DNA of 64,000 nucleotides from an uncultured Pelagibacteraceae bacterium (GCA_902571015.1 CACGAC010000001.1:62001-126000); one strand, 5' to 3'; positions 26,924 through 36,806 are shown, counted from the stretch's first letter. A program made the numbers and translations. The notes: a model not told the origin generated them from the sequence alone.

Positions 26924-27740
26924 ATGCCTTTAGTTGAAACTGATTGGTTAGAAAAAAACCTTCCTAAGGTGAAAATTATTGACTGCTCTTGGCATATGCC
27001 TCAAACACAAAGAAGTGGATTTGAGGAATATAAATCTCTTCATATACCAAGCGCAATTTTTTTTGATATAGATGAAAATTCAAGAAAAGATACTGCTTTA
27101 CCACATATGTTAGTTGACCAAATGAGTTGGAATAAAATTGTTTCAAATATGGGAATTAAAAAAAATGATGAAATAGTCATTTATGATAATTCAGATGTTA
27201 TAAGCTCGTGTCGTGGCTGGTTTAATTTTATCTATTACGGACATGATCCAAAATTAATAAATGTTTTAAATGGTGGTTTAAAAAAAATGGCTTAAAGAAA
27301 AAAAGAAAGTAACTGATGAAATTTCAAATATAGATAAATCAGATTATGAAGGTAGCGAGAGAAAAGATCTTGTTAAGAGTAAAAAAGCAATTGATCAAAA
27401 TATAGACGAAAAAATATTCACATTAATTGATGCTCGAAGTAGAGAAAGATTTGAAGGTAAAATCCCTGAACCCAGAAAAGGTCTTAGAAGCGGATGTATA
27501 AAAAACTCTTTTTGTATACCATTTAATGACTGTCTGAATGACGATAAAACTTTTAAAAATAAAGATCAGCTTAAAAAAATTTTTAAAACAAGCATTGAAA
27601 ATTTAGAGCAAAAAAAGATTGTTTTTTCATGTGGTTCAGGTGTTACAGCGTGTGTTTTGGCACTAGCTTATTCTTTAATTAATGATAAATATCTTCCATG
27701 TATATATGATGGCTCTTGGGCCGAATACGGATTAATTTAA
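26924..27740 (+). pseudogene. sseA: 3-mercaptopyruvate sulfurtransferase, frameshifted at an A8 tract
   Basis: Two rhodanese domains split by a frame change. Residues 1-123 (26924-27295) hold the N-terminal domain and stop soon after GGLKK. From about 27288 the next frame continues as WLKEKKKVTDE through LIDARSRERFEGK and the active-site loop SCGSGVTACVLA to a TAA at 27738-27740. Removing one A from the A8 run at 27280-27287 restores a single full-length protein of about 271 residues with the expected GGLKKWL junction. CGSGVTA favours mercaptopyruvate over thiosulfate as donor. It may be a real mutation, a homopolymer sequencing error or a slippage site. Confidence 0.85.
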
Positions 27741-27747
27741 ATTTAAT

Positions 27748-28617
27748 ATGAAAAGATCTACAAAAACAATTTCAATAATATTTGTGTTTTTTTTAATAAT
27801 TACAATTGTAATTGTTGGAAGATCAATGATTGGTAATCATTTTAAAAAAAAATTCAGTAAGAGACCACCACCAGGAATAATTGTAACTGAGGTTATCGAA
27901 AAAGAATTCTCTGAACAAATAGAAACTTACGGTACAGCAATTTCTAAAAAATCAAAAACTTTTAAGATTAAAAAAGATGATCTTTTTGAGGATTTAAAAC
28001 TTAAAAATTTTGTTAAAAAAGGAGACGTTTTAATTAAATTAAAAAGTGGGAATATATTGGCTCCATATAGTGGGGTTCTTGGCTACACAGGTTTAACTGA
28101 AGACATTCTTGTTTCAAATAACATATTTATCATTACACTTGATGATAACTCAGTAATTTACTCAGATATTAAAATTCCAGAAAGTTATTCTACATTTATA
28201 AAAAAAGGTCTGCCGGTTGAAGTTACCTTATCTAGTTTTAAAGATAAAACTTTTTCAGGTGAAATAGATTTTGTTTCAAGCAGAATAAATGCAGACACCA
28301 GAAGTTTATTATCAAGAATAAAAGTGAAAAATGAAAATTTAGAATTAATTTCAGGTTCACTTTTAGAGGTAAAAGTTAAATTTGATTTGAGAAATTCTTT
28401 AAGTGTACCCGATACGAGCGTGATGATAGAGGGCGATAAATCATATGTTTACAAAATCAATGCAGAAAATATTGCAAATAAAACTGAGGTAAAAACTGGC
28501 CTTAGAGGCGATAGTAACATTGAAATAATTTCGGGTTTGACTGCGGGTGATATAATTGTAGCTGAGGGTCTAAAAAAGGTAAGACCTCGTGGAAAAATAA
28601 AACCTATTAATAAATAA
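27748..28617 (+). CDS. RND efflux periplasmic adaptor (MFP), apparently without helical hairpin
   Basis: A 289-residue membrane-fusion protein anchored by an N-terminal membrane segment (about residues 8-24). The lipoyl domain halves, KKGDVLIKL (about 90-98) and NILAPYSGVLG (about 102-112), are separated by only about three residues, whereas classical RND adaptors carry a 60-90-residue alpha-helical hairpin here. The beta-barrel and membrane-proximal domains follow (SDIKIPES, PVEVTLSSFKDKTFSGEIDFVSSRIN). Its stop overlaps the permease start (TAATG). No TolC-like gene is nearby. Confidence 0.88.
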   Translation: MKRSTKTISIIFVFFLIITIVIVGRSMIGNHFKKKFSKRPPPGIIVTEVIEKEFSEQIETYGTAISKKSKTFKIKKDDLFEDLKLKNFVKKGDVLIKLKSGNILAPYSGVLGYTGLTEDILVSNNIFIITLDDNSVIYSDIKIPESYSTFIKKGLPVEVTLSSFKDKTFSGEIDFVSSRINADTRSLLSRIKVKNENLELISGSLLEVKVKFDLRNSLSVPDTSVMIEGDKSYVYKINAENIANKTEVKTGLRGDSNIEIISGLTAGDIIVAEGLKKVRPRGKIKPINK

Positions 28618-31600
28618 TGTTTATTACTGAATTAAGTATTAAAAGACCAACGGTATCTTGGGTTATGTCCCTAATACTGATCATATTTGGTTTATTTGTT
28701 TTTTGGAAATTGCCCGTTAGAGAATTGCCAAATGGAATTCAACCACCTGTTGTTCAAGTTCAAGTAGACTACAAGTCTGCATCAGCTTCAATAGTAGATC
28801 AAGAGGTCACACAAGTTGTTGAAGATGTTATTGGTGGGGCAGAGGGTATAAAAAATATAGACTCCAAATCTGAAAATGGAAGAAGTACAATTAATGTCGA
28901 GTTTGATACGAGTATTGATCTAGATAATGCTGCCAATGATATAAGAGAAAGAGTTGCAAGAGTTGTAGATAACTTGCCAACTGAATCGGATCCACCACAA
29001 ATACTTAAACGAGCTGCAGGGTTTACAACAACAATGTGGCTGTCATTATCCTCATCTTCATGGAGTGACCTTGAGTTAGGAGATTACGCGGAGAGATATC
29101 TTGTAGACCAATTTTCAAGTGTTAAAAATGTTGGAAGAATAAGGGTTGGTGGATTAAGAGAATTAAGCATTAGAGTTTGGATTGATCCTATTAAACTTGC
29201 AGCTAATGATTTAACCATTAAAGAAGTTGAATTTGCAATTCGTGGAGAAAATGTAAGTTTGCCTGCAGGAACTTTAGAAGCAGATAATATCGATTTAACA
29301 CTAAATCTAGATAAATCGTATAACGATATTGATACTATAAAGCAAATACCCATAAAAAAAACTAGTAATCGTGTAATTCAGTTATCAGACGTAGCAAACG
29401 TTGAATTCGGTCCAGTATCAGAGAAAACTCTTTTTAAAGCTCAAACTAAAGATCAAATAAATTTGAAAACCGTAGGAATAGGTATCTATGCAAGAAGCGG
29501 TGCTTCAACAGTAGAACTTTCAAATGATATCAAAAAAAAAATTGTTGAAGTAAAAAAATCTTTACCAGAAGAATTGGATTTAAGGGTTTCGTTCAATAGA
29601 GCTAACTATGTTGAGGCTGCAATTGAAGAAGTATATAAAACTTTGGTCATTGCGTTTATCTTAGTTGTATTGATAATTTACTTATTTTTAGGGAATTTAA
29701 AGGCAGTCATCGTACCTGCTATTGCACTCCCCGTGAGTTTAATTGCATCCTTTCTAGGCTTATACATATTTGGTCTTTCTATTAATATTTTTGTCCTTTT
29801 AAGTTTTATTTTAGCTATTGGTATAATTACAGACGACTCAGTAATTATGACAGATGCAATATACAGAAGAATAGAGAATGGTGAGACCCCACTCGTTGCA
29901 GCTTATAAAGGCTCTAAACAAATTTCTTTTGCTATCGTTGCTACAACACTAATTTTAGTAGCAGTTTTCTTACCGTTAATATTTATTGAGGGAATTTCTG
30001 GAACATTATTTAGAGAGACAGCGATTGCATTATCTTTTTCGATTGTAGTTTCTTCTTTTGTTGCATTAACTTTGTCACCAATGCTTGCAAGTAAATTTTT
30101 ATACAAAAAAAAATCAAAAAAAATTTTTATTCAAAAATTTGAGAAAATTTTTTCCAACTTCGCAAAATTTTATGAGGAAACTTTAGTTAACGTTATTAAT
30201 AAAACTAAAACTGTAAGTTTTTTTATTGTTTTTATAATAATTGCTTCAGTGCTTTTATTTAGTTTCTCAAAAAAAGAACTTTTGCCTATGGAGGATCGAG
30301 GAGCATATCTAATAATTGGCTCAACTGATGAAGGAAGTTCTTTTGAATATACTCAAGAACAAGCCCAAAAAGTAGAGGCAAGACTTATTCCTTTGCTACA
30401 AGCTGAGGATAGTCCATATTCAAGATTTATAATGCGTGTTCCAGGTTTTGGAAATTCAGCTAATTCATATAATAGTTTTATAATAATCGCTCTCCTCGAT
30501 GATTGGAAAAATCGTAAAAAAGGTCAACAAGTTGTTCTTAGAGAAGCAATTGGAAAAATAGTGACTTTACCCCAAGCCCTAGCTTTTCCTATATCTCCTC
30601 AATCTATTAGAGTATCAAATTACAACAAACCAGTCCAAATGGTCATTTATGGAAATACTTACGAAGAACTTGAAGCGATACAAAAAAAAGTAATACGAAC
30701 ACTCAGATCTAATAAAAATCTCTCAAGAATTGAGTCTGATTACAATCGAAACAAACCAGAGGTAAAGTTAATAATAAATAAAAATAAAGCCAAAGATTTA
30801 GGTGTTTCGACTAAATCGATTGGTGAAACACTTGAAACACTTTATGGGGGTAAAAAAATAACAACTTTTAATAAACTGGGTAAAGAATATCCAATAATTG
30901 TTCAACAATATTTATCTGATCGACGAAATAAAGAGGGTGTTTCGAAAATATTTGTTCGCTCTGAAACCAATGGAAAATTAATATCTTTAGCAAATCTTGT
31001 TAGTTTTAAGGAAGAAGGTTCAGCAAAGGAACTTGCTAGATATAATAGACAACGGGCTGTAACAATTTCTGCAAATATTAGTGAGGGGTATACATTAACA
31101 GAAGCGATTAAATACTTTGAAAATGTGATGGTTGATTTAGCACCAGAAAACCAAATTACTTGGAAAGGAAAATCAGAAGAAATTAAAGAGACAAGTAATG
31201 AACTATTTATAATATTTGCTTTAGCTTTGCTAACTGCTTACTTAGTTATGGCTGCAACATTCAACTCTTTCATTCATCCATTTGTAATAATATTAACTGT
31301 GCCTTTAGCTATTTTTGGAGGATTAGTGTTTATTTTATTTTTAAATAGCTCAGTAAATATTTTTTCTCAAATTGCATTAATTATACTAATAGGTATCTCA
31401 ACTAAGAATAGTATTTTAATTGTAGATTACGCAAACCAAATTAGATCTAGTGGAAAAACTATTGAATTAGCTGTTAAAGAAGCGTGCGCTGTTCGGTTTA
31501 GACCAATTATAATGACATCACTGAGTACGATGATTGCAATGATGCCTTTAGTGATTGGAAATTTTGGCCCAGGTGCAGGAGAGGGTTCAAGATTAGCAGT

Positions 31601-31745
31601 TGGTTCTACAATATTAGGAGGAATGATTATTTCAACTTTCTTTACTTTATATGTCACTCCTTCAATGTATCTCGCATTAGCAAAAAATACTAAAAGGATT
31701 GATATAGTTGACTTAGAACTAAAAAAAGAATTGTCTAAAAAATAA
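28617..31745 (+). CDS. RND-family efflux permease (AcrB/HAE-type)
   Basis: A 1042-residue inner-membrane proton-driven pump with 12 predicted helices and two large periplasmic loops. It starts with SIKRPTVSWVMSLILIIFGLF, has ELPNGIQPPVVQVQVDY, and keeps the TM4 acidic pair in IGIITDDSVIMTDAIYRRIE (about residues 402-417) used for proton relay. The C-terminal half repeats the pattern with LIGISTKNSILIVDYANQIR. Substrates are unknown; drugs, lipids or metabolites are all possible. It is translationally coupled to the unusual adaptor and overlaps a convergent gene by 11 nt. Confidence 0.95.
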   Translation: MFITELSIKRPTVSWVMSLILIIFGLFVFWKLPVRELPNGIQPPVVQVQVDYKSASASIVDQEVTQVVEDVIGGAEGIKNIDSKSENGRSTINVEFDTSIDLDNAANDIRERVARVVDNLPTESDPPQILKRAAGFTTTMWLSLSSSSWSDLELGDYAERYLVDQFSSVKNVGRIRVGGLRELSIRVWIDPIKLAANDLTIKEVEFAIRGENVSLPAGTLEADNIDLTLNLDKSYNDIDTIKQIPIKKTSNRVIQLSDVANVEFGPVSEKTLFKAQTKDQINLKTVGIGIYARSGASTVELSNDIKKKIVEVKKSLPEELDLRVSFNRANYVEAAIEEVYKTLVIAFILVVLIIYLFLGNLKAVIVPAIALPVSLIASFLGLYIFGLSINIFVLLSFILAIGIITDDSVIMTDAIYRRIENGETPLVAAYKGSKQISFAIVATTLILVAVFLPLIFIEGISGTLFRETAIALSFSIVVSSFVALTLSPMLASKFLYKKKSKKIFIQKFEKIFSNFAKFYEETLVNVINKTKTVSFFIVFIIIASVLLFSFSKKELLPMEDRGAYLIIGSTDEGSSFEYTQEQAQKVEARLIPLLQAEDSPYSRFIMRVPGFGNSANSYNSFIIIALLDDWKNRKKGQQVVLREAIGKIVTLPQALAFPISPQSIRVSNYNKPVQMVIYGNTYEELEAIQKKVIRTLRSNKNLSRIESDYNRNKPEVKLIINKNKAKDLGVSTKSIGETLETLYGGKKITTFNKLGKEYPIIVQQYLSDRRNKEGVSKIFVRSETNGKLISLANLVSFKEEGSAKELARYNRQRAVTISANISEGYTLTEAIKYFENVMVDLAPENQITWKGKSEEIKETSNELFIIFALALLTAYLVMAATFNSFIHPFVIILTVPLAIFGGLVFILFLNSSVNIFSQIALIILIGISTKNSILIVDYANQIRSSGKTIELAVKEACAVRFRPIIMTSLSTMIAMMPLVIGNFGPGAGEGSRLAVGSTILGGMIISTFFTLYVTPSMYLALAKNTKRIDIVDLELKKELSKK

Positions 31746-32334
31746 TATATTTTTTTCTATTTAATTTACTTTTACATTTCAATAATTGATTTTTGTATTT
31801 ATTAGATTGTCTCTCAACTTTTTTAGCTAGTCCAATTACTTTTTTATTTTTCTTATAATTTTTATAATTTCCCCATCCTTCGTGATATGCAAGATACTGT
31901 TTGAAAGCATCTTTCTTTGATATCTTTAAAATGTTTTCTGATTTATTTGTATACCATCCAATGAAGTCAACACTGTCTTTAAATCTTGCTCTCATTGCTA
32001 ATTTATTACCAGTTTCTTTTTTATATTGCTCCCAAGTTCCTTTAATTGCTTGCGAATAACCAAAAGAACTAGAAGGTCGTTTATAAGGTATCACTTTAAA
32101 AATTTTTTGTCTTGCCGGTTTAGCAAGCCAATCAAAATCAGACTCCATTTTTATTATAGCTAATTGAATGTAAATAGGTGTGCCCCACTTTTGCTCAACT
32201 TTTTTGGTATGTTTATACCATAGATATCTTTCGCTAAAAATTGAACAACTGTTAGAAGTGTTTGATGGAATTGATGAGCACCCGATTGTAAAAAAATAAA
32301 TAAAAATTAATAATTTATTTTTTAAATCTACCAT
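31735..32334 (-). CDS. SLT-like lysozyme-fold lipoprotein
   Basis: A 199-residue protein with a lipoprotein-type signal (hydrophobic residues 7-17, lipobox FTIGC with Cys19). The mature part has QLAIIKMESDFDWLAKPA, where Glu is the presumed general acid, and SSFGYSQAIKGTWEQYKKETG, resembling the lytic transglycosylase fold. An Asp/Tyr-rich DSVDFIGWY and YLAYHEGWGNY follow. It probably cleaves peptidoglycan at the outer membrane or is a degenerate relative. It overlaps the downstream VanZ-like gene's stop by 20 nt. Confidence 0.7.
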   Translation of the reverse strand: MVDLKNKLLIFIYFFTIGCSSIPSNTSNSCSIFSERYLWYKHTKKVEQKWGTPIYIQLAIIKMESDFDWLAKPARQKIFKVIPYKRPSSSFGYSQAIKGTWEQYKKETGNKLAMRARFKDSVDFIGWYTNKSENILKISKKDAFKQYLAYHEGWGNYKNYKKNKKVIGLAKKVERQSNKYKNQLLKCKSKLNRKKYIIF

Positions 32335-32710
32335 ATTTATTTATAAAATTATTAAGAAGAATTACAACAATAACACCCAATAAATTTCCAAATAAATCAG
32401 ACCATTGAAAAGTTCTTTCAGGTATAAATAGGTGAAAAATTTCAAGCGTTATAGAAAGAAAAATTAAATATAATAGTAATAAGATATTTTTATTGGAATT
32501 AGCAAAAGTTAAAAAACCAATAATTGAAATTAAAACAAATACATAAAAATGATTTGATGATATAATAAAATCTGGTGTTATTTGAGGTTGTGTACTTTTA
32601 TTGTCATAAATTATCCAGCCTAATAGACTTCCAGGATATAGATATAAAATAATTAAAAGGACATTAATTATATAAAATATTACTTTATATGTAGAAAAAA
32701 ATTTTGACAT
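32315..32710 (-). CDS. VanZ-like family membrane protein
   Basis: A 131-residue protein with four hydrophobic segments and the C-terminal pattern EIFHLFIPERTFQWSDLFGNLLGVIVV, characteristic of VanZ-like proteins, where an acidic residue, the RTF/SDLxxNxxG pattern and the last helix are conserved. VanZ in enterococci gives low-level teicoplanin resistance, but the role of such proteins in Gram-negatives is unknown. It is upstream of the SLT-like lipoprotein gene with a 20-nt overlap, suggesting coexpression in the envelope. Confidence 0.75.
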   Translation of the reverse strand: MSKFFSTYKVIFYIINVLLIILYLYPGSLLGWIIYDNKSTQPQITPDFIISSNHFYVFVLISIIGFLTFANSNKNILLLLYLIFLSITLEIFHLFIPERTFQWSDLFGNLLGVIVVILLNNFINKYGRFKK

Positions 32711-32754
32711 TTAGTTAAATGATTTTTTTATAAATAATTTTTAGATATGACAAG

Positions 32755-33468
32755 ATGAGTTTTTTAATATTAGTAAGACATGGTCAGAGTATTTGGAATC
32801 TTGAAAAAAGATTCACCGGTTGGGTTGATGTTGATCTTACAGATCAAGGTAAAATAGAAGCTGAGAAAGCTGGTCTACTTATCAAAAATCAAAATATAAA
32901 TATAGATTTTTATTATTCTTCGTTTCAATTGAGGGCAAACCATACTCTTAAAATAATACAAAAAGTATTAAAATCAAAAAACAATTTTGTAAGAGCATGG
33001 CAGCTAAACGAAAGACACTATGGTGAGCTTACAGGGTTAAATAAAATTGAGACTGCAAAAAAAATTGGTGAAGATAAAGTTTTTGAATTCCGAAGATCTT
33101 GGGATATCAAACCTGGAAAACTAAGTAGAGAAAGCTCTTATCATCCACTAAATATTGAAACATACGAAAAAATACCCAAAGAGCTAATTCCTGACACAGA
33201 ATCTTTAAAAGATACATACAATAGAGTTTTTGAGTATTTCAAAAAAGAAATACAGCCTAAACTAATAAATAAAAATATATTAATTACAGCACACGGAAAC
33301 TCCATAAGAGCTTTATGTAAATATCTATTCAATTTAGATAACAATCAAATCACATGTTTAGAAATTCCAACAGGAAATCCCTTAATAATTAATTTTGGTG
33401 AAAATTTGAAAATAAATGAATGTAAATATCTAGATAAAGAGAGATCTAAAGACCTTTTAGTTTTTTAA
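32755..33468 (+). CDS. gpmA: 2,3-bisphosphoglycerate-dependent phosphoglycerate mutase
   Basis: Interconverts 3- and 2-phosphoglycerate in glycolysis and gluconeogenesis. The 237-residue protein has LVRHGQSIWN with the phosphohistidine His9, RFTGWVDVDLTDQG, RHYGELTGLNK with the acid residue, and TAHGNSIRALCKYL. These match the dPGM family rather than the broader histidine phosphatases. Its 3' end overlaps the convergent nucleotidyltransferase gene by 23 nt. Confidence 0.95.
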   Translation: MSFLILVRHGQSIWNLEKRFTGWVDVDLTDQGKIEAEKAGLLIKNQNINIDFYYSSFQLRANHTLKIIQKVLKSKNNFVRAWQLNERHYGELTGLNKIETAKKIGEDKVFEFRRSWDIKPGKLSRESSYHPLNIETYEKIPKELIPDTESLKDTYNRVFEYFKKEIQPKLINKNILITAHGNSIRALCKYLFNLDNNQITCLEIPTGNPLIINFGENLKINECKYLDKERSKDLLVF

Positions 33469-34135
33469 AAATTTCTAAGTTAGTTAAATGGTGAAATTTA
33501 TTGGTACTCTCAAATCCATTTAACTCTTGTTTCATTAATAATTTATTCCAAATTTTAGCAACTGAGAAGTTTTCTACCTCATATTCACTAAATAAGTTTT
33601 TATTCAAAATTTGACAACCAGTATATATAAAGTTTTTTTCAAGACTTTGTTTTATTATATTATCTTCTAAATCAAAATCGCCCTTTAGGTTATTATCAAA
33701 ACTTAGTTTTTTATTAACTAATAAAAGAATATTATTTAATTTATTTTGAAAATAATATTTTTGCATATCATTAATTTCACTCACATGATTTTCATTCCAA
33801 ATAGTGTCAGGATTAAAAACAAAAAAATCTTCACAACCTGAGTGGTTGATCAAATTTAAAATTCCTCCACCAGTATCTAAAATTTCTTTACCATCCTCTA
33901 TAATTTTTATTTTTACTGAAAAATTTTTATTTTTAAAAAAGTCAATAATTTGGTCACTTAAATAAAAAGTATTTAAAAAAATATTTTCAACTTTCAGCTT
34001 TATTACAATATTAATACAATCCTCTAAAATTGTTTGATTTTTAATTTGAAGTAATGGTTTGGGTTTTTCAAGTGTTAAGGGATTTAGTCTTTTGCCAAAT
34101 CCAGCGCAGAGAATAAAAGCATTATTAATTTTCAT
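33446..34135 (-). CDS. murU: nucleotidyltransferase, MurU-like (MurNAc-1-phosphate uridylyltransferase)
   Basis: A 229-residue sugar-phosphate nucleotidyltransferase with FILCAGFGKRLNPLTLEKPKPLL, the nucleotide-binding signature, and FNPDTIW for the metal-binding Asp. Its position next to an AmgK-like kinase (4-nt overlap) and tsaE matches the AmgK-MurU pair that recycles MurNAc to UDP-MurNAc in Pseudomonas and many alphaproteobacteria. The function is inferred from neighbourhood and motif; a different sugar-1-phosphate is possible. Confidence 0.75.
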   Translation of the reverse strand: MKINNAFILCAGFGKRLNPLTLEKPKPLLQIKNQTILEDCINIVIKLKVENIFLNTFYLSDQIIDFFKNKNFSVKIKIIEDGKEILDTGGGILNLINHSGCEDFFVFNPDTIWNENHVSEINDMQKYYFQNKLNNILLLVNKKLSFDNNLKGDFDLEDNIIKQSLEKNFIYTGCQILNKNLFSEYEVENFSVAKIWNKLLMKQELNGFESTNKFHHLTNLEIFKKLKGL

Positions 34136-35070
34136 AAATTTTTTTTAAAATTATTATTTAGTAATTTTTTTAAATCTAAGAAAATTTCATTTTCATTGAT
34201 TCTTAGAGAAATCAATTCCCACGCATAAGGTATTAATTTTAAGTAATCCTTTTTTTTATCTCGGATTGCGAGACGTGTAAATATTCCAATTATTTTCAGG
34301 TTTCTTAAAATAGATAAAATTTCAAAATCATTTTTTATTTTTTTCTTATCAATTTTTTTTTGAGTACCTATATAAAAATTAAAAATCTTTTTTTTTAGAA
34401 CTTTTGAGGTTTTTAATCTTACATCATCGACTAAGGAAGCTAAATCATAAGCTCTATTTCCTATCAAAGCATCTTGACTATCAATTACACCTATTCTGTT
34501 ATTAACAAGCATTAAATTTGATACATGAAAATCCCTATGTACAAATACATTTTTTTTCATCTTAAGGCATAAGGATAAGGTTTTAATTATTTTTTTAAAC
34601 TTTTTATTAAAGTCTTGTCTCTTATTTTTTGACAAGTTTTTTTTCACATACCACTCACAAAATAAATTAGCCTCCTGAATTAATATTTCATTTTTATAAT
34701 CAGGTATTCGATAATATTTATTTCTAAAATTTCTTATTTTTTTATCTTTTATTGACTGTATTTGATTAAGCAATTTTATTATATCTTTAAAATATAATAA
34801 TCTTTTATTTTTATTTTTCTTTAAAATTTGAAAAATTGTCTTATTTCCAAAATCCTCAACCTCAATATAATTATTTTTATAATTCTCTTGATATAATTTT
34901 GGAGCTAGAACTTTGTTTTTATTCAAAATCTTACTAATTGCATCATAAACAAGGAGATTTTTAAATTTGTCCTTTTTTGATTGAATTACAATAGAATTAC
35001 CATAATTGGATTGTTTTCTAAAAAACTTTCTATGTGACGCGTCTCCTTTTAATTTTTTAAGATTTTGCAT
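34132..35070 (-). CDS. amgK: aminoglycoside-phosphotransferase-fold sugar kinase, AmgK-like
   Basis: A 312-residue protein of the APH/choline kinase fold. The catalytic loop is FVHRDFHVSNLML with Asp as base, and the metal-binding motif is GVIDSQDALIGNRAYDLASLVDD, which is typical of AmgK. In characterised bacteria AmgK phosphorylates MurNAc and GlcNAc at C1, and MurU then makes UDP-MurNAc. The gene overlaps murU by 4 nt and follows tsaE by 10 nt, the standard alphaproteobacterial order. Confidence 0.8.
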   Translation of the reverse strand: MQNLKKLKGDASHRKFFRKQSNYGNSIVIQSKKDKFKNLLVYDAISKILNKNKVLAPKLYQENYKNNYIEVEDFGNKTIFQILKKNKNKRLLYFKDIIKLLNQIQSIKDKKIRNFRNKYYRIPDYKNEILIQEANLFCEWYVKKNLSKNKRQDFNKKFKKIIKTLSLCLKMKKNVFVHRDFHVSNLMLVNNRIGVIDSQDALIGNRAYDLASLVDDVRLKTSKVLKKKIFNFYIGTQKKIDKKKIKNDFEILSILRNLKIIGIFTRLAIRDKKKDYLKLIPYAWELISLRINENEIFLDLKKLLNNNFKKNL

Positions 35071-35080
35071 TTATCTATAA

Positions 35081-35536
35081 TTACAAATTTAAACCCTTAA
35101 TTTTTAATATTCGTTTCTTGTAATCATTTCCATATTCAAAATTTAATTCTATCAAATTTTTTGGTTTTGGTTTTATTTTTTGTGGCCATTCAATTAACGT
35201 AATAGCATTAGTAATATCATCAAATAATCCTAGATTGTGAATTTCATCTAAACTATTTATTCTAAATAAATCATAATGATTAATTTTGATTTGTTTAATT
35301 TGATACTCATTTAATAAATTGAATGTAGGACTTGTTACTTCAGTTATTTTAAGTCCATTTTGTTTTTGAAAATTGTTGATTAGATATCTTATAAAAGTGG
35401 TTTTTCCGACACCCATCTCACCCACAAAAAAAACTACATGTCCTAATTTCAATTTCTTTGAAATCTTCTCAGCTAATTCCTCTGTTTTTTTTTCTGAAGA
35501 TAAATTGATAAAATCACTTTTAGTAGCGATAGGCAT
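35081..35536 (-). CDS. tsaE: tRNA t6A-modification ATPase TsaE
   Basis: P-loop ATPase that works with TsaB, TsaC and TsaD to put threonylcarbamoyl on A37 of ANN-decoding tRNAs. The 151-residue protein has the Walker [16 protein letters not shown], and [12 protein letters not shown] and HYDLFRI, all TsaE signatures. Its start overlaps the 3' end of ahcY by 17 nt. TsaB, TsaC and TsaD are not in this window. Confidence 0.94.
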   Translation of the reverse strand: MPIATKSDFINLSSEKKTEELAEKISKKLKLGHVVFFVGEMGVGKTTFIRYLINNFQKQNGLKITEVTSPTFNLLNEYQIKQIKINHYDLFRINSLDEIHNLGLFDDITNAITLIEWPQKIKPKPKNLIELNFEYGNDYKKRILKIKGLNL

Positions 35537-36806
35537 TAGGTTTGAAAGGTCCCTCTACCCCTACACTGATATAATCTGCTTGATCTTTAGAAAGTTTAGT
35601 TAATTTAGCACCAACTTTTTTAAGATGAAGTGTAGCTACTTTCTCATCTAAATGTTTTGGTAAAACATAAACTTTGTTTTCATAATTTTTATGATTATTC
35701 CATAGTTCTATTTGAGCAATAACTTGATTTGTGAAAGAAGCGCTCATTACAAAACTTGGATGCCCTGTAGCACAACCCAAATTTACTAATCTACCCTCTG
35801 CCAATAAAATTATTCTTTTTTTGCTAGGTAGTTCGATTTCATGTACTTGGGGTTTTACTTCAGTCCATTTGTAATTTTTCAAAGCTTCAACCTGGATTTC
35901 ATTATCAAAATGTCCGATATTACATAAAATTGCTCTATCCTTCATATCTCTCATATGGTCAGCTGTAACAATATCTTTATTACCAGTCGCAGTTACAACT
36001 ATATCTGCTTTACTAATTGCTTCATCCATTAAAACAACTTCGTAACCTTCCATTGCAGCTTGCAATGCGCATATTGGATCTGCTTCGGTAACCAACACAC
36101 GAGCCCCACTCTGCCTTAATGATGCAGCACTTCCTTTCCCAACATCACCAAAGCCTGCAACAATTGCAATTTTTCCTGACATCATTACATCAGTGGCTCT
36201 TCTTATTCCATCAACTAAACTTTCTCTACACCCATATAAGTTATCAAATTTTGATTTGGTAACAGAATCATTCACATTTATTGCTGGAACCAACAAAGAA
36301 TTTTCTTTTTCCATTTTATTCAAAGCTTTTATCCCTGTAGTTGTCTCTTCCGAAACTCCTTTAACATCTTTTAATAAATCTTTATATTCATTGTGCATCA
36401 TTGCTGTTAAATCCCCACCGTCATCTAAAAGCATATTAGGTTTCCAACTTTTCTTACCTTCAATGGTTTGTTTTATGCACCAAACATATTCCTCCTCTGT
36501 TTCTCCCTTCCACGCATAAACTGGAATACCAGCTTTTGCTATCGCTGCTGCTGCATGGTCTTGAGTAGAAAAAATGTTACAAGATGACCATCTTACTTCT
36601 GCACCTAAATCTACTAAGGTTTCAATTAATACTGCTGTTTGTATTGTCATATGCAAACAACCTATAATTTTTGCACCCTTTAAAGGAGATTTTCCAGCGT
36701 ACTCCTCCCTTAAAGCCATAAGTCCTGGCATTTCACTTTCAGCAATTGAAATTTCTTTTCGACCAAATTCTGCTTGTGATAAATCTCTTACTTTATAATC
36801 TTCCAT
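35520..36806 (-). CDS. ahcY: adenosylhomocysteinase
   Basis: Hydrolyses S-adenosylhomocysteine to homocysteine and adenosine, clearing the inhibitor left by methyltransferases. The 428-residue protein contains [22 protein letters not shown], the NAD-binding [20 protein letters not shown], and the C-terminal [10 protein letters not shown] end typical of AdoHcyases. Length is normal. It lies between tsaE (17-nt overlap) and chvG (45-nt gap). I see no SAH riboswitch in that short leader. Confidence 0.97.
   Translation of the reverse strand: MEDYKVRDLSQAEFGRKEISIAESEMPGLMALREEYAGKSPLKGAKIIGCLHMTIQTAVLIETLVDLGAEVRWSSCNIFSTQDHAAAAIAKAGIPVYAWKGETEEEYVWCIKQTIEGKKSWKPNMLLDDGGDLTAMMHNEYKDLLKDVKGVSEETTTGIKALNKMEKENSLLVPAINVNDSVTKSKFDNLYGCRESLVDGIRRATDVMMSGKIAIVAGFGDVGKGSAASLRQSGARVLVTEADPICALQAAMEGYEVVLMDEAISKADIVVTATGNKDIVTADHMRDMKDRAILCNIGHFDNEIQVEALKNYKWTEVKPQVHEIELPSKKRIILLAEGRLVNLGCATGHPSFVMSASFTNQVIAQIELWNNHKNYENKVYVLPKHLDEKVATLHLKKVGAKLTKLSKDQADYISVGVEGPFKPNAYRY

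Noticed and set aside
27271-27290. Programmed -1 ribosomal frameshifting in the sulfurtransferase gene (TTTAAAA heptamer)
   Set aside because: The heptamer is in the right phase for -1, but the required change is +1 (or -2), so canonical -1 shifting would not yield the full-length protein.
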